Shown: positions 11,421-23,117 of the stretch, piece after piece
How positions within the stretch are numbered: the stretch's first letter is position 1
How the letters are laid out: each line of letters starts with the position of its first letter
From: Schistocerca nitens
Lineage: Eukaryota; Arthropoda; Insecta; Orthoptera; Acrididae
Assembly (NCBI RefSeq): GCF_023898315.1
Contig: NC_064614.1
Span: forward strand, 1,058,348,432 to 1,058,412,431
DNA: 64,000 nt
Reading direction: 5' to 3'
Made by a program: the position numbers and the translations under genes
The notes under the pieces: model-generated
Databases searched by the model: none
What the model was told of the DNA's origin: nothing
What the model saw: the letters and a program-made list of their open reading frames with translations, nothing else

Positions 11421-12338
11421 TGGCTGCTTTTACATGTGGGCCAGTCCCTCATGGGGTAGGATAAACCTGTTACAGGAGTGGAAAAAGGAAGTGTTGGGTG
11501 GGTGCCTTGGGCAGGTCTTGCAGCAGGGTCTTCCACAGGGATATGATCCTTGTAGCAAAGAATTGGGAATGGGAGTGACATTGGGATAACTAGGATGTTA
11601 TGGAGGTTGGGTGGGCAGCAGATCACCACTTTATGAGAGGTAGGAAGGATCTTCGGTAGGATGTCCCTCACTTCAGGGCATGATGGTAGGTAAACAAAGC
11701 CCTGGCGAAGGATGTGGTTCAGTTGTTGAAGTCGGGGATGATAGTGAGTGATGAAGGGGAAATCCTTTATGGTTGGTTCTCAGGGGTTGTGGGAGGATTT
11801 GGGATGTGGGGGAAATGGCATGGGAGATCTGTCTGCAGATTAAGTCTGGAGTATAGTGGCTGTCTGTGAAGACCTTCCTGAGACTCTAAGTATGCTGAGC
11901 AAGGGAATTCTTGTCGCTGCAGATACATCATCCCTAGTGGCCAGGCTGTATGGGAGGGATTTTTTGGTGTGAAAGGGATGACGTGTCGAAATGTAGGTAC
12001 TGTTGGTGGTTGGTGGGTTTAATGTGGACGGAGGTGCGGAGGGAGCTATCAGAGAGGAGAAGGTCAACATCTAGGAAGGTGGCAAACTTGGTTGAGGAGG
12101 CCCAGGTGAAGCAGACAGGAGAGAAGGTGTTGAGGTTGTGAAGGAATGCAGCTTGTGTGTCTTGGCCCTGAGTCCAGATCATGAAGGTATCATCAATGAA
12201 CCTGAACCAGACTAAGTGTTTGGCATTTTGGAAGGCTGGGAAGGTCCCCTCTAGAAGGCCCATAAACAGGTTGGCATAGGAGGATGCCATGGCTGAGCTG
12301 CAGATTTGTTTGTATACCTTCTCTTCAAAGGCAAAGTA

Positions 12339-13557
12339 CACTGAAGAGCCAAAGAAACTGGTATACCTGTCTAATATTGTGTAGGGCACCTGCGAGCACG
12401 GAGAAGTGCCGCAACATGATGTGGCATGGACTCGACTAATGTCTGAAGTAGTGCTGGAGAGAATTGACATCACGAATCTAGCAGGGCTGTCCAAAAGTCT
12501 GTAAGAGAATGAGGAGGTGGAGATTTCTTCTGAACAGCACGTTGCAAGGCATCCCAGATGTGCTCAATAATGTTCATGTCTGGGGAGTCTGGCGGCCAGC
12601 AGAAGTGTTTAAACTCAGAAAAGTGTTCCTGGAGCCACTGTGTATCAATTCTGGATGTTTGGGGTGTCACATTGTCCTGCTGAAATTGCCCAAGTCCGTC
12701 GGAGTGCACAAAGGACATGAACGGATGCAAGTGATCAGTCAGGATGCTTACATACGAGTTACCTGTCATAGCCGTATCTAAATGTATCAGGGATCCCATA
12801 TCACTCCAGTTGTACATGCCCCACACCATTACAGAGTTTCCACCAGCTTGAACATTCCCCTGCTGACATTTAGAGTCCATGGATTCATGAGGTTGTCTCC
12901 ATACCTGTACATGTCCATCCGCTTAATACAATTTGAAATGAGACTCGTTCGATCAGGCAACATGTTTCCAGTCATTAACAGTCCAATGTCAGTGTCGATG
13001 GGCCCAGGTGAGGCATAAAGCTTTGTCTTGTGCAGTCATCAAGGGTACATGAGTGGGCCTTCGGTTCTGAAAGCCCATATAGATGATGTTTCGTTGAATG
13101 GTTGACACACTGACACTTGTTGATGGCCCAGCTTTGAAGTCTGCAGCAATTTGCAGAAATGTTGGACTTCTGTCACACTGAATGATTCTCTTCAGTCATT
13201 GTTGGTCCTGTTCTTGCCGGATCTTTTTCCGGCTGCAGCAATGTGGGAGATTACATGTTTTACCGGATTCCTGATATTCACGGTACACTCATGAAATGGT
13301 CATATGAGAAAATCCCCACTTCAAAGCTACCTCAGAGATACTGTGTCCCATCGCTCATGTGCTGACTATAACACCCCATTCAAACTCACTTAAATCTTGA
13401 TATCCTGCCATTGTAGCAGCAGTAACCAATCTAACAACTGCTCCAGACACTTTTTGTCTTATATAGGCATTGCAGACCACAGTGCCATATTCAGCCTGTT
13501 TACATATCTCGGTATCTGAATACGCATGCCTGTACCACTTTCTTTGGTGCTTCAGTG
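12339..13557 (-). mobile_element. Tc1-like DNA transposon, near full length
   Basis: The element has inverted ends CACTGAAGAGCCAAAGAAAC and, inverted, CACTGAAGCACCAAAGAAAG, with TA on both sides (12337-12338 and 13558-13559), the Tc1/mariner target duplication. At 1219 bp it is close to full length. The minus-strand transposase starts near 13410 (MAGYQDLSEFEWGV) and retains SDESRF, FQQDN and SPDMNIIEHIWD, which carry the three catalytic residues of a DD34E transposase. Several stops interrupt it; the longest open part is 12880-12470. It inserted into the PLE at 10770-14035 and is therefore younger. A terminal fragment of the same family lies at 28796-28995. Confidence 0.85.
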
Positions 13558-14042
13558 TAGTTTAGGTTAGAATAAAGTCAGTACGGTGTATGAAGAATGA
13601 GGTAGTGGGCTTGGAGTCTGAAGGACATTGGGAAAGGTAGTGTTCAATAGTGGTAAGACCATGAGCATGAGGGATGTTGGTTATAGGAATGTGGCATCAA
13701 CAGTGATGAGTAGGGATCCAGGAGGTAAAGGAGTACGGATGGTGGAGAGTCAGTGAAGGAAGCAGTTGGTATCTATGATGTGGGATGCTAGATTATGGGC
13801 AATTGGTTGGAGGTGTTGGTCAATGAGGGCTGAAATTCTTTCAGTGGGGGCACAATAACTGGCCACAGCTGGGTCAAATACAATGTGTTAGAGGGAGGGT
13901 TAAAATGAGACAGACAATAGTTGCAGACAGAAAGAGGTGGCCATCCATGAAGATCCTATAAGCTGTAAAGTAGAAGCCAGAATTAAATGTATTGATAGTC
14001 TTGTCTGCCTTGATCACTACAGTATCCATTAATCATTTAATG

Positions 14043-14301
14043 TAGTTGTCTGCCTGCTTAGCTGGCTGGTAACGTGCTTGCCTCCCATGGAAGCGGGCCC
14101 AGGTTCGATTCCTACCCAGGACGGTGACTTTCTCTGCTTGGAGACGGGGTGTTGTGTTGTCCTCATCATCATTTCATCCTCATCACTGGTGTGCAAGTTG
14201 CCCAATGTGGCATTGGATGAAATAAGACTTGCACCTGTCAGCTGAACTACCCCAAGTAGGGGCCTCCTGGCCAGCGATGCCATATGCTCATTTCATTTCC
14301 G
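14043..14301 (+). mobile_element. tRNA-derived SINE
   Basis: The head (about 14060-14115) is tRNA-like, with an A-box-like ggctggtaacg and a B box ggttcgattcc. It is followed by a conserved body (tgttgtgttgtcctcatcatc, about 14150) and ends in the catttcatttcc tail that I recognise from a widespread orthopteran SINE. A short direct repeat TTTAATG flanks it (14036-14042 and 14302-14308). It marks the upstream limit of the recognisable PLE. Confidence 0.75.
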
Positions 14302-14469
14302 TTTAATGCTGTTGATAGCTGCATAGAGTGGTATGAAACTTATATTTTCCATCCTTCTGTTGGATTTAGACTTTGGGCTGGCACTGGCCAAGTTGGAAGT
14401 GCCTGTTTCTAGTGATCATTGTTTTAACTTATAAATTATTATATATTATTAGTGTTCACATGAAATGTT

Positions 14470-17290
14470 ATTGCTGTTGTAGTCTTCCATCAAAAGACTG
14501 GTTTGATGCAGCTCTCCACACTAGTCTACTCTGTGCAAGCCTCTTCTTCTTTGCATACCTATTGCAACTAAGTCCATTTGAACCTGTTTTTGTAGACAAA
14601 TCTAGGCCTCCCATACAGTTGTTACACTCCCCCCCCCCCTCCCCCCACCCCCCTCCCACCCAAGTCCCACCATCACCAAACTGATGATTCTTTGATGTGT
14701 CAGTACATGTTATCAACTGATTCATTGTTTTAGTCAGGTTGTACCATAAATTTATTTTCTCTCTAATTTGATTCAGTACATGTTCATTAGTTACCAAAAA
14801 TAATCATTCATGAGGTTGGCTTCAGTTCTTCTGTAATATTCATATCTGCCAGTACTTGCCCTCTTTGGAATTAGGTTATTGCATTCTTGTCTGGCTCGTA
14901 TATCTTGAATACCAAGTGGAATAGTTTTGTCATGGTTTATTCTCCAAGGATATAAATAATTCTGAGAGAATATCATCTCCTTCATGGGTTATATTTTGAC
15001 TTAGGTCTTTTAATGCCCTATCAATTTTTTTCTTACAGTGCCATATTTCCCATATTCTATTTGTCTACTCCCTTTCCATAATAATGTCTTCAAGTTGGTT
15101 TCCTTCTATAGTCCTATACATTCTTCCACTTTTCAGCTTTACTTTCTTTTCTTGGTACTGGCTTCTAGTCTGAGCTCTTCATATTCATACAACAAGTACC
15201 TTTTTTCCGAAAGGGTTCTTTAATTTTCCTGTAAGCAGCATTTATCTTTTCCATAGTCATGCATGCTTCTACAGCTTTGGATTTTGACTCTACCTGTTCC
15301 TGCTTTGCTGTTTTGCACTTCTTGTCAATCCCATTCTGTGTATTTGTCTGTATTCCCTTAGACCTGTTTCACTTGTTGTGTTTTTATATTTACTCCTTTC
15401 ATCAATTAAATTTAGTATCTCATGTGGTATGTGACAATTTCAACCTTGCCTAAATGTTTCATTGATACCTTCACTACACTATCTCTCAGGGTTACCTATT
15501 CATCTTCTGTTATATTCCTTTCTCTTGTTTCACTCAATATTTGCCTAATGCTCCATTTGAAACTCTCAGAAACTTCTTGTTCTTTCACTTTATCCAGGAC
15601 CCTCCTCTTTAATTCCATACCTTTCTGCAGTTTCTTCAGTTTTGATGTGCTGTTCATAACTAATAAATTGTAGTCTGAGTCTAAATCTACTGCTGGAAAT
15701 GTTTTGCAGTTTCGAAATCTCTATCTTGCTATTATATATCTGTTTGAAACCTTCCAGGGCCTCAAAATCTCTTCCACATATACAACCTTCTTTTACAATT
15801 CTTACAAGGGGAACTCCCCATTACATTCCCTTCAGATTTAGTGGTAAGAGGGACCAATGGACAGCCCATCAAAAACTGAGCACTGATCAAGTATGAAAAC
15901 AGGAAGAAGGTGTACTGAACTGTGAAAAAAAAAGGCAAAACAGAAACAGTGAACGGTCCAGGAACAAGAAGTGCAATATAGGACAGCATGCAAGAGCAAA
16001 GGCATCATGGTTAAGTGGTGTTGGACTGCCACACAAGTGAGCCATGTTCAAATCTGCCTCATACCAATATTTTTTTTCGCTGTTCACTTGATTCATGTCT
16101 GTGTCATGATGTAATGTCTGTTTGCAACAGTGAGGTGTAAAAAAGGGACCTATAATGATTTGGCATAACCACTCTGTTAGCAGCCAAAAGGAAGTGGTTT
16201 TCAAATGTAAACTGCAAACATTTGATGGCAAGGCAACAAGTCAAATGAATCCTCCACTGGAGAACACATCTGGTGTGTCAAACATGGCATTAGGGGCAGT
16301 ATGTGTGTCATGTGATAGGAATCTCTTTCTGTTGCACCTAATTTCTACACCTGGTAAAGTGAGTGAGATATGCCTTCTTGCCCAATTTACGTGTTCGTAT
16401 GAATGTGAATATGATCACTTTCAAGGAAATGAAATTATAATAGTTTAACACTTAAGCTGCAACAAATGAATGAAACAGTTTCACAATCACACAGTTTCTT
16501 TGTGGTTTGTCAAACATATATTTTTAATGTTTTTGAAGTTGCATTCCATTTTGGAAGTTTTGACTCTTGAATTCTTTAGCTGTAACATAGTTCACATCTG
16601 TTTATTTGTTGTTTTCATTTCTGTGAGACGTGTAAGTGGTATCTCACCTGCTGTCACTATTAATCTCGTTTACTTATGATGGTTGCATTTTCTTACCACA
16701 TGACTCGTATTCTATAACCAATGTATAGTATGACAACTGCCACCAAGACTAAAGAAAGAGAACAAACAATGACTGGACGGACAGTTCATAATATTGTGGG
16801 GGAGGGGGGGGGGGAGAATTGTTCAAGGGCCACTGCTGTTCATTGCCCCTCAATATTGCACTTGTTAAACTTGGCCTGTTCACTGTTTGTATTTTGCTTT
16901 TTTTCATAGTTCAGTTCACCTTCTTCTGTTTTCGTGTTTGATATGTGTTCAGTTTTTGATGAGCTATCCATTGGACCATCTTGCCACTAAATCTGAAGGA
17001 GGTGCAATGGGGAGTTTCCCTTGTTAGCATCAGCAGTGATTAAATTGTCCTCTAAGCAAACTTCTACCTTGTGGCTTCCCTTTTCCCTAGTCCATGTTCT
17101 ATTTTTCTTTTCTCTTCCCTTTCCTACAACCAAATTCCAGTCCCTATTGCAATTAAATTTTTGTCTCCCTTAATAATCTGAATAATTTAGTTTATCTCAT
17201 CATGTGATCTTTCAATCTCCTTGTCATCTGTAGAGCTAGTAGGTATAGAAACTTTAATGCTGTACTGTGATGGGTGTTGTCTTTGTGTAT
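14470..17290 (-). mobile_element. Endonuclease-RT LINE (RTE/I-like), deleted, split by fold-back element
   Basis: On the minus strand 17280-17040 encodes endonuclease text (PTSSTDDKEIE, then GDKNLIAIG and LEDNLITA). Its continuation lies at 15800-14840 after the inserted fold-back element. The 3' end (14830-14470) corresponds to the RT C-terminus of a very common orthopteran LINE, so most of the RT is deleted. All frames are broken. A related piece is at 27956-28790. I am confident of the LINE class and unsure of the clade. Confidence 0.6.
15805..17023. mobile_element. Fold-back DNA element with about 150-bp inverted ends
   Basis: The left end CAAGGGGAACTCCCCATT and right end AATGGGGAGTTTCCCTTG are inverted copies, and the similarity continues inward for about 150 bp (for example ttcagatttagtgg on the left and its complement ccactaaatctgaa on the right). 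TTA lies on both sides (15802-15804 and 17024-17026), which would fit PIF/Harbinger-type 3-bp duplication. No transposase is encoded, so it is non-autonomous. Near the left end, 15998-16060 resembles a tRNA gene body (atggttaagtgg, then gttcaaatctg). It splits the LINE at 14470-17290. Confidence 0.65.
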
Positions 17291-17459
17291 ATAATCACAT
17301 CATGTGGCATATCAAACAGACAGAGAATGACGCAAAAAAAAGGTGCATTTTGTTTAAGCACAGATTTATTCATTCTTGAGTTATGACTTTTGTTTCTTCT
17401 TATAGGTGACTTGAAAGTTGATAGTGTTAGAATGAGTTGGACACATTGAGATTGTCCTG

Positions 17460-18305
17460 ATATGAAGAGAGAGGAGCACTCTGGTGATCACAGAGGATTT
17501 CAATCAATACCACCCACACGAACTACCCATTATCTACAATGCAGTGGTTAAACATCTCACAAAATTCGGTGAAACTGGTTCTGTCATAGACAAACTGAAA
17601 GCTGGACGATCAAAAATCACTGTGGATGAAGTAACATACACTGCTGTTCTGGAATTGTTTGATAAGAGTCCAGAGTGCAGCTCTCACCGCATCTCACTGG
17701 AAACTGGACTCAGCTGTACATCAGTAATGATAATTTTGCCCCATACATAAATAACATCCTTGCAGAATGCAAATGTTACAACATCTCATTCAGGGCAATC
17801 CAGTTATAGCAGAGTAGGTGATTCACAAGCTGGACAAAAACTGCTATTTCCCCTGTGATGTAGTGTTTATGGATGAAGCTAATTTAGAGTGTATAGAGAG
17901 GTAAATAAACGTAATCATAGTTATTGATCCACACTTACTAGATGGATGTATCAAAGGTAATTGATGAGCTCAAGAGTATACATTGATGTGGTATATGGAG
18001 TCTGAGTATTGTTGGACCCTTCTTCTTTCAGGGAACATTAATTGTAGGCTGTTGGATACAGATGTACTGCCTTCGCTGATATATGTAGATAGGGCATTTC
18101 CAGCTTTCTTTCAGCGTGATGGTGTCCCACTGTATTGTTGGCCAACTTCCTGGGCATTTCTGGATATCTGATTTTAATGGAGATGGATAGGTCTGTTGGA
18201 GTGCTCATCACATTTCCCAGATTTAAGTTCATTAGATTTCTATCTGTGTGAATTGTGAAGCCAACTGTGTACGAGATGATCAGAAACCCTGCTCATCTCA
18301 GGGAG
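17460..18305 (+). pseudogene. Relic of an IS630/Tc1-mariner-type transposase
   Basis: At 17484-17720 the frame reads IYNAVVKHLTKFGETGSV and RISLETGLS, resembling the helix-turn-helix N-terminal part of arthropod IS630-type transposases. At 17990-18280 broken frames read GPFFFQG-like, then FFQRDGVPLYC and FPDLSSLDFYLC, matching the blocks FFQQDGAPPHY and SPDLTPLDFFLWG with the second and third catalytic positions. Stops and frameshifts are numerous. I see no reliable inverted ends. Confidence 0.55.
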
Positions 18306-18320
18306 ATTGTGCTCATATTC

Positions 18321-19236
18321 CAGTACAGATGAACTTTGTTTATCCGGATCTCATTTGGACCTTTCTATACGTTTTTTAAAAAAATTTGGTACAGTATTTG
18401 ATACTCCAGCAATAACCAGTGATGACAATAATTAAATTTAAAATTCAGCCAACCACCATATGTGGAACCTGGAATGGTGTCAGTTAAAATGTTAACATTG
18501 AGCTACAGAGTTCTGTAGTCCCCCCTTTTGTTACGAGAGTAAAATGACGTCAAAGAGAGAGAAGTTGGTAGTGTTCATGGACACAAAGATGCATTGCATA
18601 AGATGGATAAAGAATTGTTGCAAAACATAACTGTGAATTTGGTGTTGGAACATTAATGATGTCAGATTGGAAGAATAGTCTATGGTTAACCATTTGCGAA
18701 TCCACTGCCACAGTTTGCACACTGAATGAAGAAACTGGTGACAGTGTTGCCTCATCAGAGACTGCTGAATCATTTGCAAACATTTTAGAATACTCAGATA
18801 TAGGCGTTTGTTATGTAAATGATTGACAGCGTATGGTATGATTTCTGATGATGAAATTTTTGCAGTTTGTTCATCTCCAGACCATGCAATGATGGACTAG
18901 CTGATGAAGTTGGCATTCAATCTGAAGACATATGACATATGCAGAGGCAACAACTCAGCTCTATTAAATAATGTTTTACTTGGAACACCAGACTGAAACA
19001 ACATTGTTTGAAGTGATATTGGTGAAACACCTGCATGATCGTGCTGTGTATAAATAATGTGTGAATCTGGCTCAAAAGGAATTTCTGACCATCACTGTAT
19101 AAAGTAATGTGTAAATTGTATTGATGTGAAAGTAAATATAGCAGGTATGTTTCTGGTGTTTAACCAGGGTTATACTAATTTTTTCTGAATGTTTTGATTG
19201 TCCAGATTTTCTGGATAACTAAGTGCCACAGTACTG
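18321..19236 (+). mobile_element. pogo/Jerky-like DNA transposon relic
   Basis: The ends CAGTACAGATGAACTTTG and, inverted from the right, CAGTACTGTGGCACTTAG share the CAGTAC start and a second similar block (ttatccgg / ttatccag). Starting at 18544 the plus strand reads MTSKREKLVVFMDTKMHCIR, close to the Jerky/Tigger-type N-terminal DNA-binding domain; the rest is broken. I could not find a TA duplication, so the limits rest on the inverted ends alone. Confidence 0.5.
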
Positions 19237-19239
19237 CTG

Positions 19240-20062
19240 TTTGTTGGTCACAGTCCAGAGGAAGAGGTGAAGGGGATAAACACCACCTTACAACACGTCG
19301 ACCACATCCTGTAGCTTATATGTCCACTTCAACTTGGTAGGACCATTCCTAGGTCACACATAACTACCAGCACTGCCTCACAGGGATTGCAGATACACCT
19401 TGTGGCCAGATGAATTCCCACTGGGAACACAAACTGTTGAGAATGTCTTGTGCATGTTCACCTGTTGTTATATTTCACATTTTGGCTGTCCTCAAAAAGT
19501 AATTTCAAACCATCATTGGCTGTGGGAGGTGAAATATTTCATGCAATGACCTGGCTGTACATGATACACATGATAAGGTCTTCACCACATCACACAGCTG
19601 CAAACAACATTGTGGAGCACCTACACCATATGATGGGTTCATGGATCGATGCCCTCCCAGTAATGTTTTTGGAGTTGTGTAATGCATTAAAAAATACTTG
19701 TAGGCCTCCACATCCCAGACTCTCACACAATACTCAAAATTTGCTTGCAGAACTCTGGACACAAATGGAGGCTATGCAATGGAGTAGAAGTCCACAGCAC
19801 AGAAAGCAGGCTGCCGTTGTTTTCAAAGACTTGGAAATGAGAAAGCACATTTCTTATGACACAGCCCACTCTGCAGATCAATAGTGCCACCCTACAAAGG
19901 CCCACACAGTTATGGGACAAAATGATGTAACATTCATTCTCTGCATTAAAGTAGTGTCTATTGATCACTTAAGTCCAGAAGATCCCATCAAATGCAGGCC
20001 CAGGTTAGTCAATTGTTTTTCTCTCCTTGTGGGAGTGTGTCATAGTGATCTCAAGCTCACAG
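19240..20062 (+). mobile_element. Ty3/Gypsy-type LTR-retrotransposon fossil, 3' part
   Basis: This is an old fossil fragment. It contains recognisable integrase sequence around 19320-19700 (text like HTAANNIVEHLHH, where the family has H-P-A-A-N-G-x-V-E-R-x-H). Near 20030 there is a purine-rich run followed by TGTG, which looks like a polypurine tract and the start of a 3' LTR. The same junction recurs at about 26715-26730. It is heavily broken and truncates the 3' end of the LINE at 20063. Confidence 0.6.
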
Positions 20063-20301
20063 GTTATGCGTGACTAATGTTGCAGTTTCTTGCAGATTTC
20101 CTCACTGTGCAATTTAATTGGAATATTAGCATCATCCTACAAAGAATACTGTGGTTCCATCATGTATTTTATCAGCCAAGTCATTCACATACAGCAGAAA
20201 TAGGACAGGTCCCAGAATTGACCCTTATGGGGCTCCATACTTGATTTTTATGCTCATTACTGTAAAAATAGAAATTTTTTGCATTTCAATATTCTTGTAA
20301 T

Positions 20302-20739
20302 TTATTTCTGTAATCTGTTGATGATTATTGAGGTTTGACTCAATCCACCTCTCAGATTGGCCTTAATTCCATAATTATTTAACTTATATGAGAGAATGCG
20401 ACTAACAATAACATCAAAGGTCTTACTAAGATCAAGAAATCTTCCAGATATATGTTGCTTATCATTCACTGCTTTTAGTTTTTCATTTAAAGAGGCAAAA
20501 ATCGCTGACTGGTTTGACTTTCCAGCTCTGAACCCATGTCTTGAGTCATTTATCAGCCTTTCTTTATTTAAGAAGGTTGTTAATCTTCGAATGAATATTT
20601 TTTCCATAATTTTGCCGAACCCCGACAAAACTGAAACTGGTCTACAATTATCAATTACACATTTTATTCCCCTCTTATGTAGAAGTGTTACTTTTGGTTT
20701 TTTGACTATTTGGAAGTACACCACTCTTAAATGATGCAA
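20302..20739 (-). pseudogene. RT finger/palm fragment of LINE copy 2
   Basis: The 145-codon frame covers RT block 1 to block 3: TLLHKRGIKCVIDNCRPVSV near residues 18-37, GFGKIMEKI, RHGFRAGKSNQSAI and FLDLSKTFDVI with the first catalytic aspartate (DLSKTFD). The YADD-type box lies further down in a separate broken frame and is not in this piece. It corresponds to 3876-3511 of copy 1. Confidence 0.75.
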
Positions 20740-21229
20740 TTACTATGATTCCACAGTAAATGTTGCACTAACTTTGATGATAGCATCTGGCATCTCATCA
20801 GCACCTACTGAATATTTAGACAATCGTTTAATAATGTTTGACAGTTCCTCAAGTGCTGATACATGAATAATCTGCATGAATTTTCTTATTTGACTGTACT
20901 CTCTTACTGCCTGGCTATTTTGTCATGACAGATGATACAACTGATGTGCTATGCTTGAGAAATAATGGCTGAATGCACTAGCTATTTGTTTGGGGTAATT
21001 TAGTTTATTGTCATTCATAACCAGGTCTATATTACTGTGATTAACCAACGCCACCTAGATTGAGAAGGCCTGTGCACTGCCAGTGAACAGCATGATGGGT
21101 ATACCAACAGTAGTCATTACAAAAAGAAGCGACTCATATTGTGCTGAGCGTAGGAGTGCATGAATGCTACACAGTGTAACTACTCTATAATGTTTTTAAC
21201 TTTATTTCTGTGATACACAGTGTTAATTT

Positions 21230-21385
21230 GTGTTCGTGAGAGACAAAATCCCCTACAGATGTTGTGTGACTGGGTGTAAAGGCAATTACCCTACAGGCTT
21301 GAAAGTGCAACTATTTTTGTTTCTAAAGGAAGAAGGGTTGTTAGAAAAATGGAAGTGGGCTATCCCCAGGCAAAATTTAACTATC
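21230..21385 (+). pseudogene. Truncated THAP zinc-finger domain
   Basis: The frame reads IPYRCCVTGCKGNYPTGLK, then FLFLKEEGLLEKWKWAIPRQN. This matches the start of a THAP domain: paired cysteines, the F-x-F-P-like strand, the conserved W and the AIPR motif. The C-x2-H half is missing because the frame passes at about 21385 into PLE reverse-transcriptase text (PQELQHLKDVFNNNGY). THAP domains bind DNA and form the N-terminus of P-element transposases; the context favours a transposon gene over a host THAP gene. Confidence 0.55.
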
Positions 21386-22320
21386 AGCATCTCGAATGCT
21401 GAGAATTTACCACAGGAGCTGCAACATCTTAAGGACGTGTTCAATAATAATGGCTATATGGACTGACAAATTTGACGTGCTTTGGAGTTTGGACTCTACC
21501 TGAACCTTCTGAAGACACCTTTAGGTTTGTGGCATTTCTTCCATATGCTGGGAGTGTGTCTGCCAAGATAGGTAGACTTTTGAAGAAATATGAGATCAGA
21601 TGTGTTTTTCGTCTGTCGGATAAGATTCGAGCACTTCTTGGCTCTATTGAAGATAATTTAGGGTTGACGAAGTCTGGCGTTTGCAGAATACTGTGTGAGT
21701 GTGGGAAAATTTACATTGGCCAAACTATTTGCACTGTCAATGACAGGTGTATTGAACATAATCGCCATATGCGATTATTACAACCAGATAAATCTGCGGT
21801 GGCTGAGCATTGCCTTACAGAGGGACACAGGATGCTACACAATGAGACACAAGTAGTTGCAAATGCTTCACAGTACTGGGATTATGTTTTAAAAGATTCT
21901 GTCAAAATCAGACTAGCAGATAATATTATTAATCATGATAATGGATACCACTAAGTTAAATGTGGAATCCTGTTTTATCAGATATGAAGAAACAACAGCA
22001 TCTGCATCGGCTGGCTATGAATAATCGTTTGTAATGATATATCATTTTCAACAGTATTCACCACTGGAGGCACAGCAACTCTTTTTGTGCCAGGGGGCAG
22101 CAGGAATGATTGAGCGCATGTGCACTGTATCTAGCAGCTGTTGTACTTCTGATGCATATAAAGATGCAGTCATTTGTGAGTGGAATCTGTTATCAGTGAG
22201 AGCAGTGTAGCTTTTCTCACCTGATGATAGCAGCCAGGTGGACCATTGAAATATTGTGTTCAGATAACAGTTTGATCCGGCTGGAAACCCGACAAGTATT
22301 TGATATACTAATACACCAGG
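21386..22320 (+). mobile_element. Penelope-like element, 5'-truncated, inside the THAP element
   Basis: The plus strand begins in the RT thumb (ELQHLKDVFNNNGY), continues with GRLLKKYEIRCVF and then the GIY-YIG endonuclease. It ends in terminal-repeat-like DNA carrying CTGATGA (22221) and GAAAT (22248). Truncation at the 5' side is usual for PLEs. Limits are approximate because I could not find a clean target duplication. Confidence 0.65.
21472..21954 (+). CDS. GIY-YIG endonuclease of a Penelope-like element
   Basis: The 160-codon frame holds the linker after the RT (SVSAKIGRLLKKYEIRCVF, residues about 28-46) and the endonuclease: SGVCRILCECG and KIYIGQTICTVNDRCIEH near residues 71-97, followed by a conserved tail (KSAVAEHCLTEGH). 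It shows the GIY-like GVC, the YIG, a downstream arginine and the CxC pair typical of PLE endonucleases. The second residue of the first landmark box is changed (GVC for GVY). The domain is known to cut DNA during PLE integration. A sister copy at 50297-50815 shares the same order of motifs. Confidence 0.75.
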   Translation: MTCFGVWTLPEPSEDTFRFVAFLPYAGSVSAKIGRLLKKYEIRCVFRLSDKIRALLGSIEDNLGLTKSGVCRILCECGKIYIGQTICTVNDRCIEHNRHMRLLQPDKSAVAEHCLTEGHRMLHNETQVVANASQYWDYVLKDSVKIRLADNIINHDNGYH

Positions 22321-22329
22321 AAAGTCTAC

Positions 22330-23117
22330 ATAGTCACAGCTTTAAACACTAATTTGACATTCACTGAACAGACCTCATAAATAAGGTGAAATGGGTCTGG
22401 GTGCACAACCAAAATAAGAAATACTTAATGTGCAGCTTGCAGAAGGCATTTTTCTTTTAAACTACTGCAGTTTACATACAGCTGCTGCAAAAATGGCACC
22501 ACAAATAACTTTTTAGTATCATTTTAAATTTAGCTTTGTGAACCATAGTTTTGTCAGTCAGTCTGCAAATGTTGTGATATAGATGGCAAAGCAAATTTCA
22601 GTAAAATTGAATGTATTTCAGTATGTTCCCATTGGAAAACTATCTGAGATTTAGCACATATGTTATAGAAAGTGTATAAGAAACTTTTCTTTTTTAAAAA
22701 CAAGAAGTTCTAATGTTGAAATTTTAAGAATTAAAAGAATTGGTTTTGGAAAAATTCAGTATTCTGAATCTACTAAAGTAGCACACAGTTTTAAACCTTA
22801 GAAGAAACTGAATAAAGTAGAACAAATTTCAGTTCTGTAACTCAAATAGTTTTGGGGATTTAGCCTTTTAAAAATTTCAAAGCATGATAGAAATGTCACA
22901 ATTATTGGTCACTTTAAAAAATGAAGAACTAAAATGAAAAGACAAAAAAAAAAAAAAAAAAAACTTTGGATTTTTCATTATTCCGACAGGTAGAATAAAA
23001 ACGACAAATAACTTCAAAACTCTAAATCATCAATGTTCAAATTTAATTTTTTATTGTTTGATGTCACATGGAATGACCCTGATGATTTCATTATTAAACA
23101 CACTAATGTGTGTGTAG
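22330..23117. other. AT-rich internal part of the THAP element
   Basis: No transposase or other coding signal is recognisable. There is a poly-A run at about 22946-22963. The DNA belongs to the insert because both ends of the insert match as inverted repeats. Confidence 0.45.

Larger units (their letters stand above)
10770..14035 (-). mobile_element. Penelope-like element, interrupted by a Tc1 element
   Basis: Minus-strand retroelement with RT followed by a GIY-YIG endonuclease, the arrangement that defines endonuclease-bearing Penelope-like elements. RT pieces lie at 14035-13560 and 12336-11934 and include AYRIFMDGHLFLSATIV upstream and FRFIDDTFMIW, the PLE version of the catalytic aspartate box. 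The GIY-YIG core lies near 11420-11330 (VIYQLCC, then FYIGMTSNQLSTRIDGH). Downstream, at 10806-10784, is a hammerhead-like CTGATGAAGGC...GAAAG word. A Tc1 element sits inside the RT region. The copy is degraded. The exact 3' limit is uncertain. Confidence 0.75.
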
